Assembly: GCF_029892105.1 (NCBI RefSeq) | Contig: NZ_JARZAJ010000018.1 | Coordinates: 124,001-188,000, forward strand | Reading direction: 5' to 3' | DNA: 64,000 nt | Source of the DNA: Kitasatospora sp. GP82 | GTDB lineage: Bacteria; Actinomycetota; Actinomycetes; Streptomycetales; Streptomycetaceae | Shown: positions 42,509-51,198 of the stretch, one piece after another | How the letters are laid out: every line of letters begins with the position of its first letter | Numbering within the stretch: position 1 is the stretch's first letter | The notes under the pieces: generated by a model | Databases searched by the model: none | What the model saw: only the letters and a program-made list of their open reading frames with translations | What the model was told of the DNA's origin: nothing | Translations under genes and position numbers: made by a program

Positions 42509-43177
42509 TCAGATCTCGTCGTCCAGGCCCTGCTCTATCGCGTAACGCACCAGCTCCACCCGGTTGTGCAACTGGAGCTTGCCGAGGGTGTTCTGGACGT
42601 GGTTCTGCACCGTGCGGTGGGAGAGCACCAGCCGGTCGGCGATCTGACGGTACGAGAGGCCCTTGGCGACCAGGCGCAGGACCTCGGTCTCCCGGGCGGT
42701 GAGCTTGGGGACGGCGGGAGAGACGGCTGCCGGGGCGGGTTCGGCGGCGAGACGGCGGAACTCTCCCAGCACGAGACCGGCCAGTCCCGGGGTGAAGACG
42801 GGGTCGCCGACGGCCGTACGGCGTACCGCGTCCAGCAGTTCCTCGCGCCCGGCCGACTTGACCAGATAACCGGTGGCCCCGGACTTGACCGCCTCCAGGA
42901 CGTCTGCGTGCTCACCGCTCGCCGAGAGCATCAGAATCCGCACCGCCGGGTCGTACGCCACCACCTGGCGGCAGACCTCGACGCCGGACAGTCCCGGCAG
43001 GTTGAGGTCGAGGACCACCACCTGCGGGCTGGAGGCGCGGGCCCGGCGGACGGCCTCCTCGCCGTCCCCTGCGGTGGCCACCACGGTCAGGCCCGCCTCG
43101 GTGAGGTCCCGGGAGACCGCGTCCCGCCACATCGGGTGGTCGTCCACCACCATGACGCGGATCTGATCGACGGTCAC
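42509..43177 (-). CDS. macR: NarL/LuxR-type response regulator (MacR-like)
   Basis: 222 residues. Receiver domain with the acidic pair VVDDHP, phosphoacceptor Asp in VVLDLNLPG (near 56), Ser in LMLSASG and Lys in YLVKSAG; then a LuxR helix-turn-helix (LTARETEVLRLVAKGLSYRQIADRLVLSHRTVQNH in two pieces). The order after trpE corresponds to S. coelicolor macR. MacRS controls membrane protein genes and morphology there. The GTG start overlaps the kinase stop (GTGA). Confidence 0.9.
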   Translation of the reverse strand: MTVDQIRVMVVDDHPMWRDAVSRDLTEAGLTVVATAGDGEEAVRRARASSPQVVVLDLNLPGLSGVEVCRQVVAYDPAVRILMLSASGEHADVLEAVKSGATGYLVKSAGREELLDAVRRTAVGDPVFTPGLAGLVLGEFRRLAAEPAPAAVSPAVPKLTARETEVLRLVAKGLSYRQIADRLVLSHRTVQNHVQNTLGKLQLHNRVELVRYAIEQGLDDEI

Positions 43178-44355
43178 TTGCCCTCCCTGGGCACTCGCAG
43201 TTCCACCTCGACGCCCTCGCCGGGCGCGGAGTACAGCTCGGCGCTGCCGCCGAGGTCCAGCAGCCGACCGCGGATCGACTGGGTGACGCCGAGCCGCCCG
43301 GCCTGTTCGGCCTCGCCGAGCCGCCCCGCCGGGTAGCCGGGACCGTCGTCACGGATGCTGACCGTGACGGCCTCCGGCTCGTCCTCGATCAGGATCCAGG
43401 CGCGGGCCTGCTCGCCCGCGTGGCGGTGCACGTTGTCGACTGCCGCGCCGACGGCGGCGGCCAGCTCGTCCGCGACCCGACCCGGCAGCAGGACGGGCGT
43501 GCCCGGCGCGGAGACGGTGATCCGCTCGTCGGCGTACGGGGTGAGCAGCGCACGCAGATCCTGCTCGGCGCCGGTGGAGCGGCGCGACAGCGGGCCTCCC
43601 GTCATCAGGGCGCGCAGCGCGCGCTCCTGCTCACCGGCCAGTCTGCCCAGCTCGCCGACGTCGCCCTCGCGGCGTTGCACCAGCGCAAGCACCTGGAGCA
43701 CTCCGTCGTGGATGTCCCGGGAGAGCCGCTCGCGTTCGCGGGTGGCCGCCTCGACCTGGAGGGCCCGGACGAGTGCCGCCTCGCTGGCCCTGGCCAGTTC
43801 CATCACGTACCCGATGGCGCAGCCGGCCACCATCAGCAGCACGATGTTGTGCACGTTGTCGCCGGTGATGCCGCCGTGGCCGGCGAAGTTCGCCACGCCG
43901 ATGACGCCGCCCGCGAAGGCGGCGGCCTGCCAGCCGCCCTTGCCCGCGAAGCCGAGGACCGTCCCGGCCGCCCAGATGGTGGGCAGGGTCAGTGCCCCGG
44001 CGTGGATCCGTGCGGGCGTGTCGATGATGCCGCTCATCACTATGCCGGTGACGACGAGGGTGAGGTCGGCGCCGAGGACGTAGCGGGAGCAGCGGTGCGG
44101 GTTGGCGAAGGCCCGGGTGCTGGCGATCGTCCAGAGGGTGAGGACACCGAGGTAGATCCAGCCGGAGACCGGGTGGAGGTACTCCAGGTAGGAGTGGAAG
44201 TAGCGCAGGACCGCGTAGGTGAGAGCCAGGACACGGAAGAAGGAGATGGCCCGCCAGAGCGGCATCTCGACCGACATCCCGCCCGCGGTGATCGTCCCGC
44301 CTGGCCCGGACGCGAGTTCGGCGGAACGGCCGGCCCCGGCTCTGTGGTCCGCCAT
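43174..44355 (-). CDS. macS: Sensor histidine kinase (MacS family)
   Basis: 393 residues. About five membrane spans in residues 40-190, then a HisKA_3 dimerisation domain with the phosphorylated His in ERLSRDIHDGVLQVL, and an HATPase_c domain ending in VSIRDDGPGYPAGRLGEAEQAG. ATG at 44355 has GGGGGA upstream; the frame is open for 256 codons before it, which are antisense noise. Paired with macR in one operon. Confidence 0.9.
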   Translation of the reverse strand: MADHRAGAGRSAELASGPGGTITAGGMSVEMPLWRAISFFRVLALTYAVLRYFHSYLEYLHPVSGWIYLGVLTLWTIASTRAFANPHRCSRYVLGADLTLVVTGIVMSGIIDTPARIHAGALTLPTIWAAGTVLGFAGKGGWQAAAFAGGVIGVANFAGHGGITGDNVHNIVLLMVAGCAIGYVMELARASEAALVRALQVEAATRERERLSRDIHDGVLQVLALVQRREGDVGELGRLAGEQERALRALMTGGPLSRRSTGAEQDLRALLTPYADERITVSAPGTPVLLPGRVADELAAAVGAAVDNVHRHAGEQARAWILIEDEPEAVTVSIRDDGPGYPAGRLGEAEQAGRLGVTQSIRGRLLDLGGSAELYSAPGEGVEVELRVPREGK

Positions 44356-44381
44356 CTTCCCCCCTGCCCTGGTTTTCCGCG

Positions 44382-45182
44382 CTACTCGGCGCCCTTCTCC
44401 CTTTCTGACGCCTTTTCGACCTCCGCCTTCTCGGCCTCCTGCTGGGCTTTCAGAGCTTTCTGCTCGGCCTTGCGTTCGGCGTCGGCGCGCTTCTTGTCCT
44501 CGACGATCTGCCGTTTGGCGGCGGTCGCGTAAATGTCCACGTACTCCTGCCCGGAGAGCCGCATGATCTCGTACATCACCTCGTCGGTGACGGAGCGGAG
44601 AATGAAACGGTCGTTCTCCATGCCCTGGTAGCGGGAGAAGTCGAGCGGGCGGCCGATCCGGATGCCGGGCCGGATGCCGAAGTTGGGGACGACCTGGCCC
44701 GGGGGCTGCACCTTCTCGGTGTCGATCATCGCGACGGGGATCACCGGAGCGCCGGTCGCCAGCGCGACGCGGGCCAGCCCGCCGACCTTGCCCCGGTACA
44801 GCTTGCCGTCGGGCGAACGGGTGCCCTCCGGGTACACGCCGAACAGCTCGCCGCGCTCGATCACCGCGATCGCGCTGCGGATCGCCGCCTCGCCCGCGCC
44901 CCGGACACCGGAGCGGTCCACCGGCAGCTGGCCGACGCCCTTGAAGAAGGCGGCGGTGAGCTTGCCCTTGAGGCCGGGAGTGGTGAAGTACTCGGCCTTG
45001 GCGATGAAAGTGACCCGGCGCTTCATCAGCGCGGGCAGGAAGAAGGAGTCCGAGAACGAGAGATGGTTGCTCGCGATGATCGCGGCGCCCTCCTCGGGGA
45101 TGTTCTCCGCACCCTCCATCCACGGCCGGAAGAAGATCCGCAGCAGCGGTGCGACGATCATCTTCATCAGTCGGTAGAACAA
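44382..45182 (-). CDS. 1-acylglycerol-3-phosphate acyltransferase (PlsC-like)
   Basis: 266 residues. Acyltransferase blocks I-IV are present: NHLSFSDSFFLP (His and Asp of NHxxxxD), the PVDRSG and YPEGTRSPDGKLYRGKVG block, and APVIPVAMI. The C-terminal 45 residues are a charged coiled-coil tail rich in Lys, Glu and Ala. I use the TTG at 45182 (MFYRLMKMIVAPLLR), which has CAGGAGG six bases upstream. The frame is open further but an ATG at 45236 lacks a ribosome site. Rv2182c is the mycobacterial counterpart by position. Confidence 0.88.
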   Translation of the reverse strand: MFYRLMKMIVAPLLRIFFRPWMEGAENIPEEGAAIIASNHLSFSDSFFLPALMKRRVTFIAKAEYFTTPGLKGKLTAAFFKGVGQLPVDRSGVRGAGEAAIRSAIAVIERGELFGVYPEGTRSPDGKLYRGKVGGLARVALATGAPVIPVAMIDTEKVQPPGQVVPNFGIRPGIRIGRPLDFSRYQGMENDRFILRSVTDEVMYEIMRLSGQEYVDIYATAAKRQIVEDKKRADAERKAEQKALKAQQEAEKAEVEKASEREKGAE

Positions 45183-45360
45183 CCCGGGCCTCCTGTTATT
45201 CGGACCGGTTGATCCTAATGCTTTCGGCCTGCGCATTGTGCACCCGCGCCGGGCGGTGCGGCCGGGGAACGGCCGAGGCGGGCGGCGGGCGGGCCTGTAC
45301 GGGGCCGGTGGGTGCGTGCGACGATGCGGGTTCCAGTGCTGCCCGCGAAGGAGCCCGCAG

Positions 45361-46149
45361 ATGCCGGTGTTGCCGCTGATGCCCGGTGCCGAACCGTTCC
45401 GCCACCGGGGCGGGCGGGTCGGAGTACTGCTCGTCCATGGCTTCACCGGCTCCCCGCAGTCGCTGCGCCCGTGGGCCGACCACCTGGCCGCCGCCGGGCT
45501 GACGGTCGCCCTGCCTCTGCTGCCCGGTCACGGCACCCGCTGGCAGGACCTGCGGCTGACCCGCTGGGAGGACTGGTACGCCGAGGTCGACCGCGAGTTC
45601 CGCGAACTGGCCGACGAGTGCGAGCAGGTCTTCGTCTGCGCGCTCTCCATGGGCGGTTCGCTCGCCCTGCGACTGGCGGCCCGGCACGGCGAGGCCGTGG
45701 CGGGCCTGGTACTCGTCAACCCGTCCGTACGCTCCGACAACCCAGCGAGCGTGCTGTTGCCGGTGCTGCGTCACCTGGTGCCGAGCCTGCCCGGGGTGGC
45801 CAACGACATCGCACTGCCGGGCGCGGCGGAGGTCGGTTACGACCGTATGCCGCTGCCCGCCGTCTGGTCACTGGGGCGGCTCTGGCAGGACGTTCAGGCG
45901 CTGCTGCCCGAGGTGCGCCAGCCGGTGCTGCTGCTGCACAGTCCGCAGGACCATGTCGTCTCCCCCGCCAACTCGGAGCTGGTACTCGCCCGGATATCCT
46001 CGACCGATGTGACCGAGCTGCTCTGCGAGCGCAGCTACCACGTGGCGACGCTGGACCATGACGCCGAGCTGATCTTCGAGGCGAGCCTCGACTTCATCCG
46101 GCGGCTGGCACCTCTGGCGACCGTCGAGGCCGAGAACCACCTGGGCTGA
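45361..46149 (+). CDS. Alpha/beta hydrolase (carboxylesterase)
   Basis: 262 residues. The oxyanion region is VLLVHGFTGSPQSLRPWA, the nucleophile elbow is ALSMGGSLALRLA (Ser near 100), an Asp lies in HSPQDHVVSP, and the catalytic His in ERSYHVATLDHD. This layout matches thermophilic carboxylesterase Est30-like enzymes and monoacylglycerol lipases. ATG with GAAGGAG upstream. Divergent from the acyltransferase gene. Confidence 0.88.
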   Translation: MPVLPLMPGAEPFRHRGGRVGVLLVHGFTGSPQSLRPWADHLAAAGLTVALPLLPGHGTRWQDLRLTRWEDWYAEVDREFRELADECEQVFVCALSMGGSLALRLAARHGEAVAGLVLVNPSVRSDNPASVLLPVLRHLVPSLPGVANDIALPGAAEVGYDRMPLPAVWSLGRLWQDVQALLPEVRQPVLLLHSPQDHVVSPANSELVLARISSTDVTELLCERSYHVATLDHDAELIFEASLDFIRRLAPLATVEAENHLG

Positions 46150-46179
46150 AGGGCCGGTTGTGCAGAAAAGGCAGTACCG

Positions 46180-46761
46180 ATGAGCACGGCAGCGGGCGGC
46201 GACGACGAGCTGCCACGGGACGGCGAGGCCAGGGGCGAGTCCCCGGGCGAGCCCGACGCGCCCGCCCGGCGCCCGGCGGCCGGCAGTCAGGCCGAACAGG
46301 ACGCGATCTTCGCCGCCCTGGTCGCCCAGTTCGACGACCCGGTGGACCTCACCGACCCCGAGTGGCCGGAGATCGAGAACCTCCGCACCAAGGGCGAGAC
46401 CGGCCGGGGGTCGACGACCCCGCCCGAACTCGCCGACCTGGCCCCGCAGCCCAGACCCCGCCCGACGGCCACCCCTGGGCCGCGCGACTACGAGGTGGAC
46501 GAGGACCCGGACGAGGGCCACTTCGTCCAGCCCGACCCGCCGCTTCCCAAGGCCGACGCCACCGCCAAGTTCGCCTGGCTCGCGGTGCTCGGCGGTCCGG
46601 CCCTGCTGCTCTTCGACGTCTTCGTCTGGCGCGAGGTCTCCGGCTGGCCCGCGTGGGTCGGCGTCTCCGCCTTCCTCGGCGGCTTCGTCACCCTGGTCGC
46701 CCGTATGAAGGACCGCGACGAGGACGAGCCCCCGGACCCGAACGGCGGCGCGGTCGTCTGA
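46180..46761 (+). CDS. Acidic membrane protein of unknown function
   Basis: 193 residues. The first 130 are acidic and Pro-rich, probably disordered and cytoplasmic. Two membrane spans follow at about 130-150 and 153-172 (KFAWLAVLGGPALLLFDVFVW and WVGVSAFLGGFVTLVARM), then an acidic tail. I do not recognise a named domain. It starts 30 bp after the hydrolase gene and is probably co-transcribed. Confidence 0.8.
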   Translation: MSTAAGGDDELPRDGEARGESPGEPDAPARRPAAGSQAEQDAIFAALVAQFDDPVDLTDPEWPEIENLRTKGETGRGSTTPPELADLAPQPRPRPTATPGPRDYEVDEDPDEGHFVQPDPPLPKADATAKFAWLAVLGGPALLLFDVFVWREVSGWPAWVGVSAFLGGFVTLVARMKDRDEDEPPDPNGGAVV

Positions 46762-46765
46762 CCGC

Positions 46766-47584
46766 TCACCCCTTGTTCCCCAGGGGCTCCTCTCCGTCGG
46801 CCGTGACCGGCTTCCCCGGCGGCGGCACCCGGAGGACCGCCAGGACGGGCAGGTGGTCGGTGGCGTCCTGCAGATCCGCCGAGCGGAGACCGGGCAGGCC
46901 CCGGGGGACACCGCAGGCGAGGACCTCCAGGCCTGGGGTGGCGAAGACGGCGTCGATGCGCTGGTACGGGTTCTTCGGGACGGACGTGAACGTGCCGCCC
47001 CAGGGGGCGGTGAGGTGCGCGTCCTGGAAGTCGGCGGCGAGGCGCTGCCAGCCGGGGCCGTCGGGGTGCTCGTTGAAGTCGCCTGCGATGACGCCGTGTT
47101 CGCCGGGCGAGAGCCGGGCGGGCAGCAGGCCGAACTGCCGGTAGCGTTCCTCGGCGTCGAGGCTGAGATGGCAGCTGGTCACCACGAGCGGGGCTGCGCC
47201 GCCGAGGCGGACCACTGCGGTGGCGAGACCCCGGGCGTGCAGACCCCGGGTCTTGGGGAGCAGCAGGTCCCGGGTTTCGATCACCCGCACCTCCGGCCTG
47301 CCGAGCAGCAGCGGCCCGGCGGCGATCCGGCCGCCCCCGGAGAGGATCACGGTGCCGGTCCGCCGGGCGAGCCACGCGGCCTGGCCTCCGGGGCGCCAGT
47401 AGCGGGGGGCTTCCTGAAGGCAGATCAGGTCCGGTTCGCAGGCGCGGATCACCCGGACGAGCGCCCGTCGGTCGTCCCGCAGCGAGCGGATGTTGTAGCT
47501 GAGCAGGCGGACGCGTCGTCCACCGTCGGGCTCGTCCCCGGAGGGCGGCAGCGGAGGAAGCGGCATACGCACATGATCAGCCAT
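46766..47584 (-). CDS. Endonuclease/exonuclease/phosphatase family protein
   Basis: 272 residues. DNase I-like fold: RLLSYNIRSLRDD, DLICLQEAPRYW (metal-binding Glu), VTSCHLSLDAEERYRQF, IAGDFNEHPDGPGW and the C-terminal ATDHLPVLAVL (catalytic Asp-His). The substrate could be DNA, RNA or a phospholipid. ATG at 47584 after GGTGGG; the frame is open 37 codons beyond. There is no clear signal peptide. Convergent with the preceding gene, 4 bp apart. Confidence 0.85.
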   Translation of the reverse strand: MADHVRMPLPPLPPSGDEPDGGRRVRLLSYNIRSLRDDRRALVRVIRACEPDLICLQEAPRYWRPGGQAAWLARRTGTVILSGGGRIAAGPLLLGRPEVRVIETRDLLLPKTRGLHARGLATAVVRLGGAAPLVVTSCHLSLDAEERYRQFGLLPARLSPGEHGVIAGDFNEHPDGPGWQRLAADFQDAHLTAPWGGTFTSVPKNPYQRIDAVFATPGLEVLACGVPRGLPGLRSADLQDATDHLPVLAVLRVPPPGKPVTADGEEPLGNKG

Positions 47585-47628
47585 GCAACCCACCGCGAGC
47601 GCGGGACCTGAACCCGAACGTGCGCTGT

Positions 47629-47786
47629 CCAGGGGCGCGAGGCTTTGCTTGATCAACTGCGTGCGCGAGATCGGAAGGCAACGGTCTGCAGCCACCCGCC
47701 TCGCGCAGTTCCCTGCGCCCTGGGATGCCCCGTCCTGATGGGTTACCTACTGGCGGAACGCTCCAAGCAGGGGCGCGGAGCTCTGG
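47629..47786. repeat. Cluster of dispersed GGGGCGCGG-type elements
   Basis: The 266-bp gap before glucokinase contains AGGGGCGCGAGGCTTTGCTT (47631-47650), an inverted CGCGCAGTTCCCTGCGCCC (near 47703) and AGGGGCGCGGAGCTCTGG (47769-47786). The first continues like the copy at 34355. No gene is seen in this gap. Confidence 0.6.
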
Positions 47787-47850
47787 ACGTCGCAACCATC
47801 GCTACCGGGTTCAGCGCCGTGAGAGCGCCTTGCTCCCGCAGAGGAAGGGG

Positions 47851-48792
47851 TCAGATCCGGGCGAGGTCGCCCGCGCCCACGATCCCTGCGGCCGAGCCCA
47901 TGGAGGCCAGCACCACCTCGGCGCGCGGCCGGTGCACACCACCGGTGAGGTACTTGTCGAAGGCCTTGGCAACCGGGTCGAGCAGCAGTCGGCCGGAGTC
48001 GGAGACCCCGCCGCCGAGGACGAAGACCGCCGGGTCGAAGAGCGCGGCGAGGTCGGCCAGGCCACGGCCCAGCCAGTCGGCGAGCTCCTCGTAGCACTCC
48101 AGGGCGAGCGGGTCGCCCTCCTCGGCGGCCTCGGTGATGTGGATGCCGCGGATGGTCTCGGCGACCCCGTCGTTGAGCTCCAGCATCCGCTTGCCGCGCA
48201 CCGGGTCGGCGGCGGACTTCTCGCGGCCGTAGCGGCGCAGCGCGCGGCCGGAGCCGTACTGCTCCCAGCAGCCCCTGCCGCCGCAGCCGCAGAGCAGGCC
48301 GTCGGGAACCATGTTGAGGTGGCCGATCTCGCCAGCCACGCCGAAACGGCCTCGGTGCAGGCGGCCGTCCAGGACGATGCCGCCGCCGATGCCGGTGCCG
48401 ACGGTGATGAGGACCATGTCCTCGTACGCGGCGGCGGCGCCGAAGCGGAACTCCGCCCAGGCGGCGCAGTTGGCGTCGTTCTCGACGACGGCGCCGAGGC
48501 CGGTGAGCTCCTCGATGCGGCCCCGCAGGGGCTCGTTCTCCCAGGCGATGTTCGGGGCGAAGATCACCGTGGAGCGGTCGCGGTCGACGAAGCCGGGGGC
48601 GCCGACACCGACGGCGCTGACGTCGGGGTGCTGCTCCTTGAGCTCGCGGACGGCCTGGGCGATGGCATCGACCGCCCACTGGGGGTCCGCAGGGGTGGGT
48701 ACCCGGGTCCGGGCGAGGATCTCGCCGTTCTCGTCGACCACACCGGCCGCGATCTTGGTGCCGCCGACATCGACGCCGATGGTCAGAGCCAT
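47851..48792 (-). CDS. glk: ROK-family glucokinase
   Basis: 313 residues. N-terminal ATP-binding GVDVGGTKIAAGVVD, sugar-binding ENDANCAAWAEFRFG, the VGTGIGGGIV loop, EIGHLNMVPDG, and the ROK zinc motif CGCGGRGCWEQYGSG. It phosphorylates glucose. In S. coelicolor the syntenic GlkA is also needed for glucose repression, so the same dual role is likely. ATG start after GAGGGAC. Confidence 0.95.
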   Translation of the reverse strand: MALTIGVDVGGTKIAAGVVDENGEILARTRVPTPADPQWAVDAIAQAVRELKEQHPDVSAVGVGAPGFVDRDRSTVIFAPNIAWENEPLRGRIEELTGLGAVVENDANCAAWAEFRFGAAAAYEDMVLITVGTGIGGGIVLDGRLHRGRFGVAGEIGHLNMVPDGLLCGCGGRGCWEQYGSGRALRRYGREKSAADPVRGKRMLELNDGVAETIRGIHITEAAEEGDPLALECYEELADWLGRGLADLAALFDPAVFVLGGGVSDSGRLLLDPVAKAFDKYLTGGVHRPRAEVVLASMGSAAGIVGAGDLARI

Positions 48793-48988
48793 GTGTCCCT
48801 CAGCTATTCACTCGTTCCCGCTGTCCGGAACGGTACCCGTACAACGGTGCTCCCGTACACACCGTCGCATACATTATCCGAAGACATTTAGTCGGGATGG
48901 TGGCCCTACGCTTTTAATAGTCGTACATAATGCCCCGATCGGTGACGATATGAAGCCGAACGATCACCTGACATGGCAGACGGCTTCA

Positions 48989-49264
48989 CTAGTTGTCCGA
49001 CGGTCCATCAAGGTCGATGTGCTCGGACTCGGCGCGGCCGGGGGCCGACCAGCGGCGCTCGTGACCTGAGACGACGGCGCGGAAGGCGGCCAGGAGCTCG
49101 CTCCCGGCGGTGGCGAGATGGCCGTACACCTCGGGGTTCTGCTCCCGGAACCGGCCGCCCGCCTGCTGGGCCTTCTCCCCCACGGCGGCGGCGAACCGGC
49201 GCACCTCCTCGACCAGCGGGCCGAGCTCACTGGTGAAGGGCTGGTCGGTCTCTTCCTCGGCCAT
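48989..49264 (-). CDS. DUF5304 family protein
   Basis: 91 residues, mostly helical and acidic (ELGPLVEEVRRFAAAVGEKAQQAGG, LATAGSELLAAFRAVV), ending in an acidic tail. It matches what I know of the actinobacterial DUF5304 family, whose function is unknown. ATG at 49264 with GGGAGGC upstream. It lies downstream of the ArsA-like gene on the same strand. Confidence 0.8.
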   Translation of the reverse strand: MAEEETDQPFTSELGPLVEEVRRFAAAVGEKAQQAGGRFREQNPEVYGHLATAGSELLAAFRAVVSGHERRWSAPGRAESEHIDLDGPSDN

Positions 49265-49311
49265 CGGGCGCCTCCCTCGGGGCGGCACCGACGGCCGCCG
49301 TTCACGAGACG

Positions 49312-50487
49312 CTACCCGATACCCCGGGGCGAGCCGGTCGGCCAGAGCGCCGGGTCCGGCGCGAAGCGCACGGAGAGCACACCCTCGCTCATCCCCGCGC
49401 CCTGTACGGTGCAGCGGCGCAGCGCGGAGGGCAGCGGCAGGATGCGCCGGTACGAACCCAGGCCGATCACCAACTCGTCGCCGCGCCGCACGAGTTCGAG
49501 ATCGGACCGGTCCGCGCCCGGCAGTGCGAGACACCAGATGAGCAGCCCCTCCTCGGCGAGGCGGTCCTCCACCCGCCAGGGCGTCTCGTACGGTACGGGC
49601 TCGATGTCGCCGTACAGCTGGGCGGCCACACCCTCCAGGGTCGGCTCGGGGCGGCGGCCGATCAGCAGCGGCAACTCGCCGAGCTCCTCGGCGAGTCCGG
49701 CGAGGCGGTCGCGTTCGCGGGCGGCCCGGGCGGCGAGCCAGGGGTCGGGCGAGTCCAGGGCGGCGACGGGCAGGGCGCGGTGGGCGACCACGGCATCGAG
49801 CCGCTGCCCGTGCAGAGCGAGGCCCGCGCGGATCCGGCGCAGCTCGTCCGGACTGTAGTGGTCGGCGTCCACCACCAGGCGGACCGAGGTGCCAGGGTCC
49901 TCGACGACGGCGCGCGCCTCGGCGAGGACGGCGGCGGCCTTGGTGCGGGCCTCGAAGAGCCAGTCGGCGGGCATCGGCATCCCGGCGACCGCGGCCAGCA
50001 GCGGGCGCAGCGCGCGGGCGGCCTGGCGCTGCTCCGGCAGCAGCCGCTCCAGGTAGCGGGTGAGCTGCTCGGGCAGGGCGAGGGTGGCGATCAGCTCGGC
50101 CGGGTCGGGGGCGGCGACCACCAGGACCTCGGCCTCCGCGGTGCGCAGCGCGCGCAGCAGGGCGAGCTGGCGGATACCGGGCAGAGGGGTGAGCTCCTCG
50201 GGGTCGAGCGGGACGGCGCCGATCAGGTCGAGGGCGGGGCCGAGCCGGTCGCCGAATCCGTCCAGGGCCGAGCGGAAGGCGTCCTGTTCGTCGACCCGGG
50301 CGGCCGTGAGGTGCTCGGCGTACGGGGCGGGCCGCTCGGTGAGCCGGATGCCGAGGGCGGCGTCCAGCGCGCGGTGCGGGTCGGCGGCGGCCAGCAGGAG
50401 GGTGCGCCGGCCCCGGCCGGCAGCGTGCAGGGCAGTGGCGGCGGCGATCAGTGCCGAGCCGTCTCCGCTGACCAGGATCGTCCGCAC
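49312..50487 (-). CDS. ArsA-like ATPase with degenerate P-loop
   Basis: 391 residues aligning in plan with ArsA/GET3-family ATPases: TLLLAAADPHRALDAALG after the first strand, VVAAPDPAELIATLALPEQLTRYLERLL in the middle, RLVVDADHYSPDELRRIRAGL, and a C-terminal beta domain typical of actinobacterial ArsA relatives (ELVIGLGSYRRILPLPSALRR). The expected N-terminal P-loop GKGGVGKTT is replaced by SGDGSALIAA, without the GKT lysine, so ATPase activity is doubtful. Followed 10 bp upstream by an SRPBCC gene, as in Rv2184c-Rv2185c. Confidence 0.82.
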   Translation of the reverse strand: MRTILVSGDGSALIAAATALHAAGRGRRTLLLAAADPHRALDAALGIRLTERPAPYAEHLTAARVDEQDAFRSALDGFGDRLGPALDLIGAVPLDPEELTPLPGIRQLALLRALRTAEAEVLVVAAPDPAELIATLALPEQLTRYLERLLPEQRQAARALRPLLAAVAGMPMPADWLFEARTKAAAVLAEARAVVEDPGTSVRLVVDADHYSPDELRRIRAGLALHGQRLDAVVAHRALPVAALDSPDPWLAARAARERDRLAGLAEELGELPLLIGRRPEPTLEGVAAQLYGDIEPVPYETPWRVEDRLAEEGLLIWCLALPGADRSDLELVRRGDELVIGLGSYRRILPLPSALRRCTVQGAGMSEGVLSVRFAPDPALWPTGSPRGIG

Positions 50488-50497
50488 CGACCCGGCC

Positions 50498-50929
50498 TCA
50501 GCCCTCGACGCGCTTCTTGAGCCCGGCCAGCGCGCGGTCGATGATGACCTTCTCCGCCTTGCGCTTGATCATGCCGAGCATCGGGATCTTCACGTCCACG
50601 GCGAGCTGGTACGTCACTTCGGTACCGCCCGAGACGGGGGCCAGGGCGTAGGAGCCGTCCAGGGAGCGGAGCATCTGGCTCTTCACCAGCGTCCAGCCGA
50701 CCTCGCGGTCGTCGTCCCAGGTATAGGCGAGGACGTGCTCGTCGCGGATCGCCCCGGCGTCGAGCAGCAGACGGACCTCGGCGGCCCGGCCGTCCTCGGT
50801 GCTCTTCAGCACCTCGATCTCCTTGACCTCGCCGGTCCACGCCGGGTACGCGGCGAAGTCCGCGATCACGGCCATGACCTCGGCCGGGGTCGCGGCGATG
50901 GTGATGCTCGACCTGGTGTGTTCCGCCAT
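50498..50929 (-). CDS. SRPBCC family protein (Rv2185c-like)
   Basis: 143 residues. START-like fold: ITIAATPAEVMAVIADFAAYPAWTGEVKEIEVL at the N-terminus, strands VSGGTEVTYQLAVDVKIP, and a basic C-terminal helix MIKRKAEKVIIDRALAGLKKRVEG. Ligand unknown. ATG at 50929. First gene of the SRPBCC-ArsA-DUF5304 group; divergent from the acyl-CoA synthetase gene. Confidence 0.87.
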   Translation of the reverse strand: MAEHTRSSITIAATPAEVMAVIADFAAYPAWTGEVKEIEVLKSTEDGRAAEVRLLLDAGAIRDEHVLAYTWDDDREVGWTLVKSQMLRSLDGSYALAPVSGGTEVTYQLAVDVKIPMLGMIKRKAEKVIIDRALAGLKKRVEG

Positions 50930-51198
50930 GGAACGGTCCTCCGCGTCTCTTCCGATATGCGCCCAGGGCAGGCTATCGCGCCGGGGAATCGCTTCAGTGC
51001 CGTGGGGCACCCGGTGAACAGGGGAGATCCTGGCTACCGGCGAGTCACCTTTGCGCTGTCATAGGGTGCGAGTCGAATACTCCCCGACCTGGTCGAACGG
51101 TGTGACTCTCGGAACAACCGGACCGACACCCCTGGTCGAATCCACCTACCGGGCAGTAACGTCCTGCCGTCCCGCAGCGTCGCAGACGAGGAGCAGTC

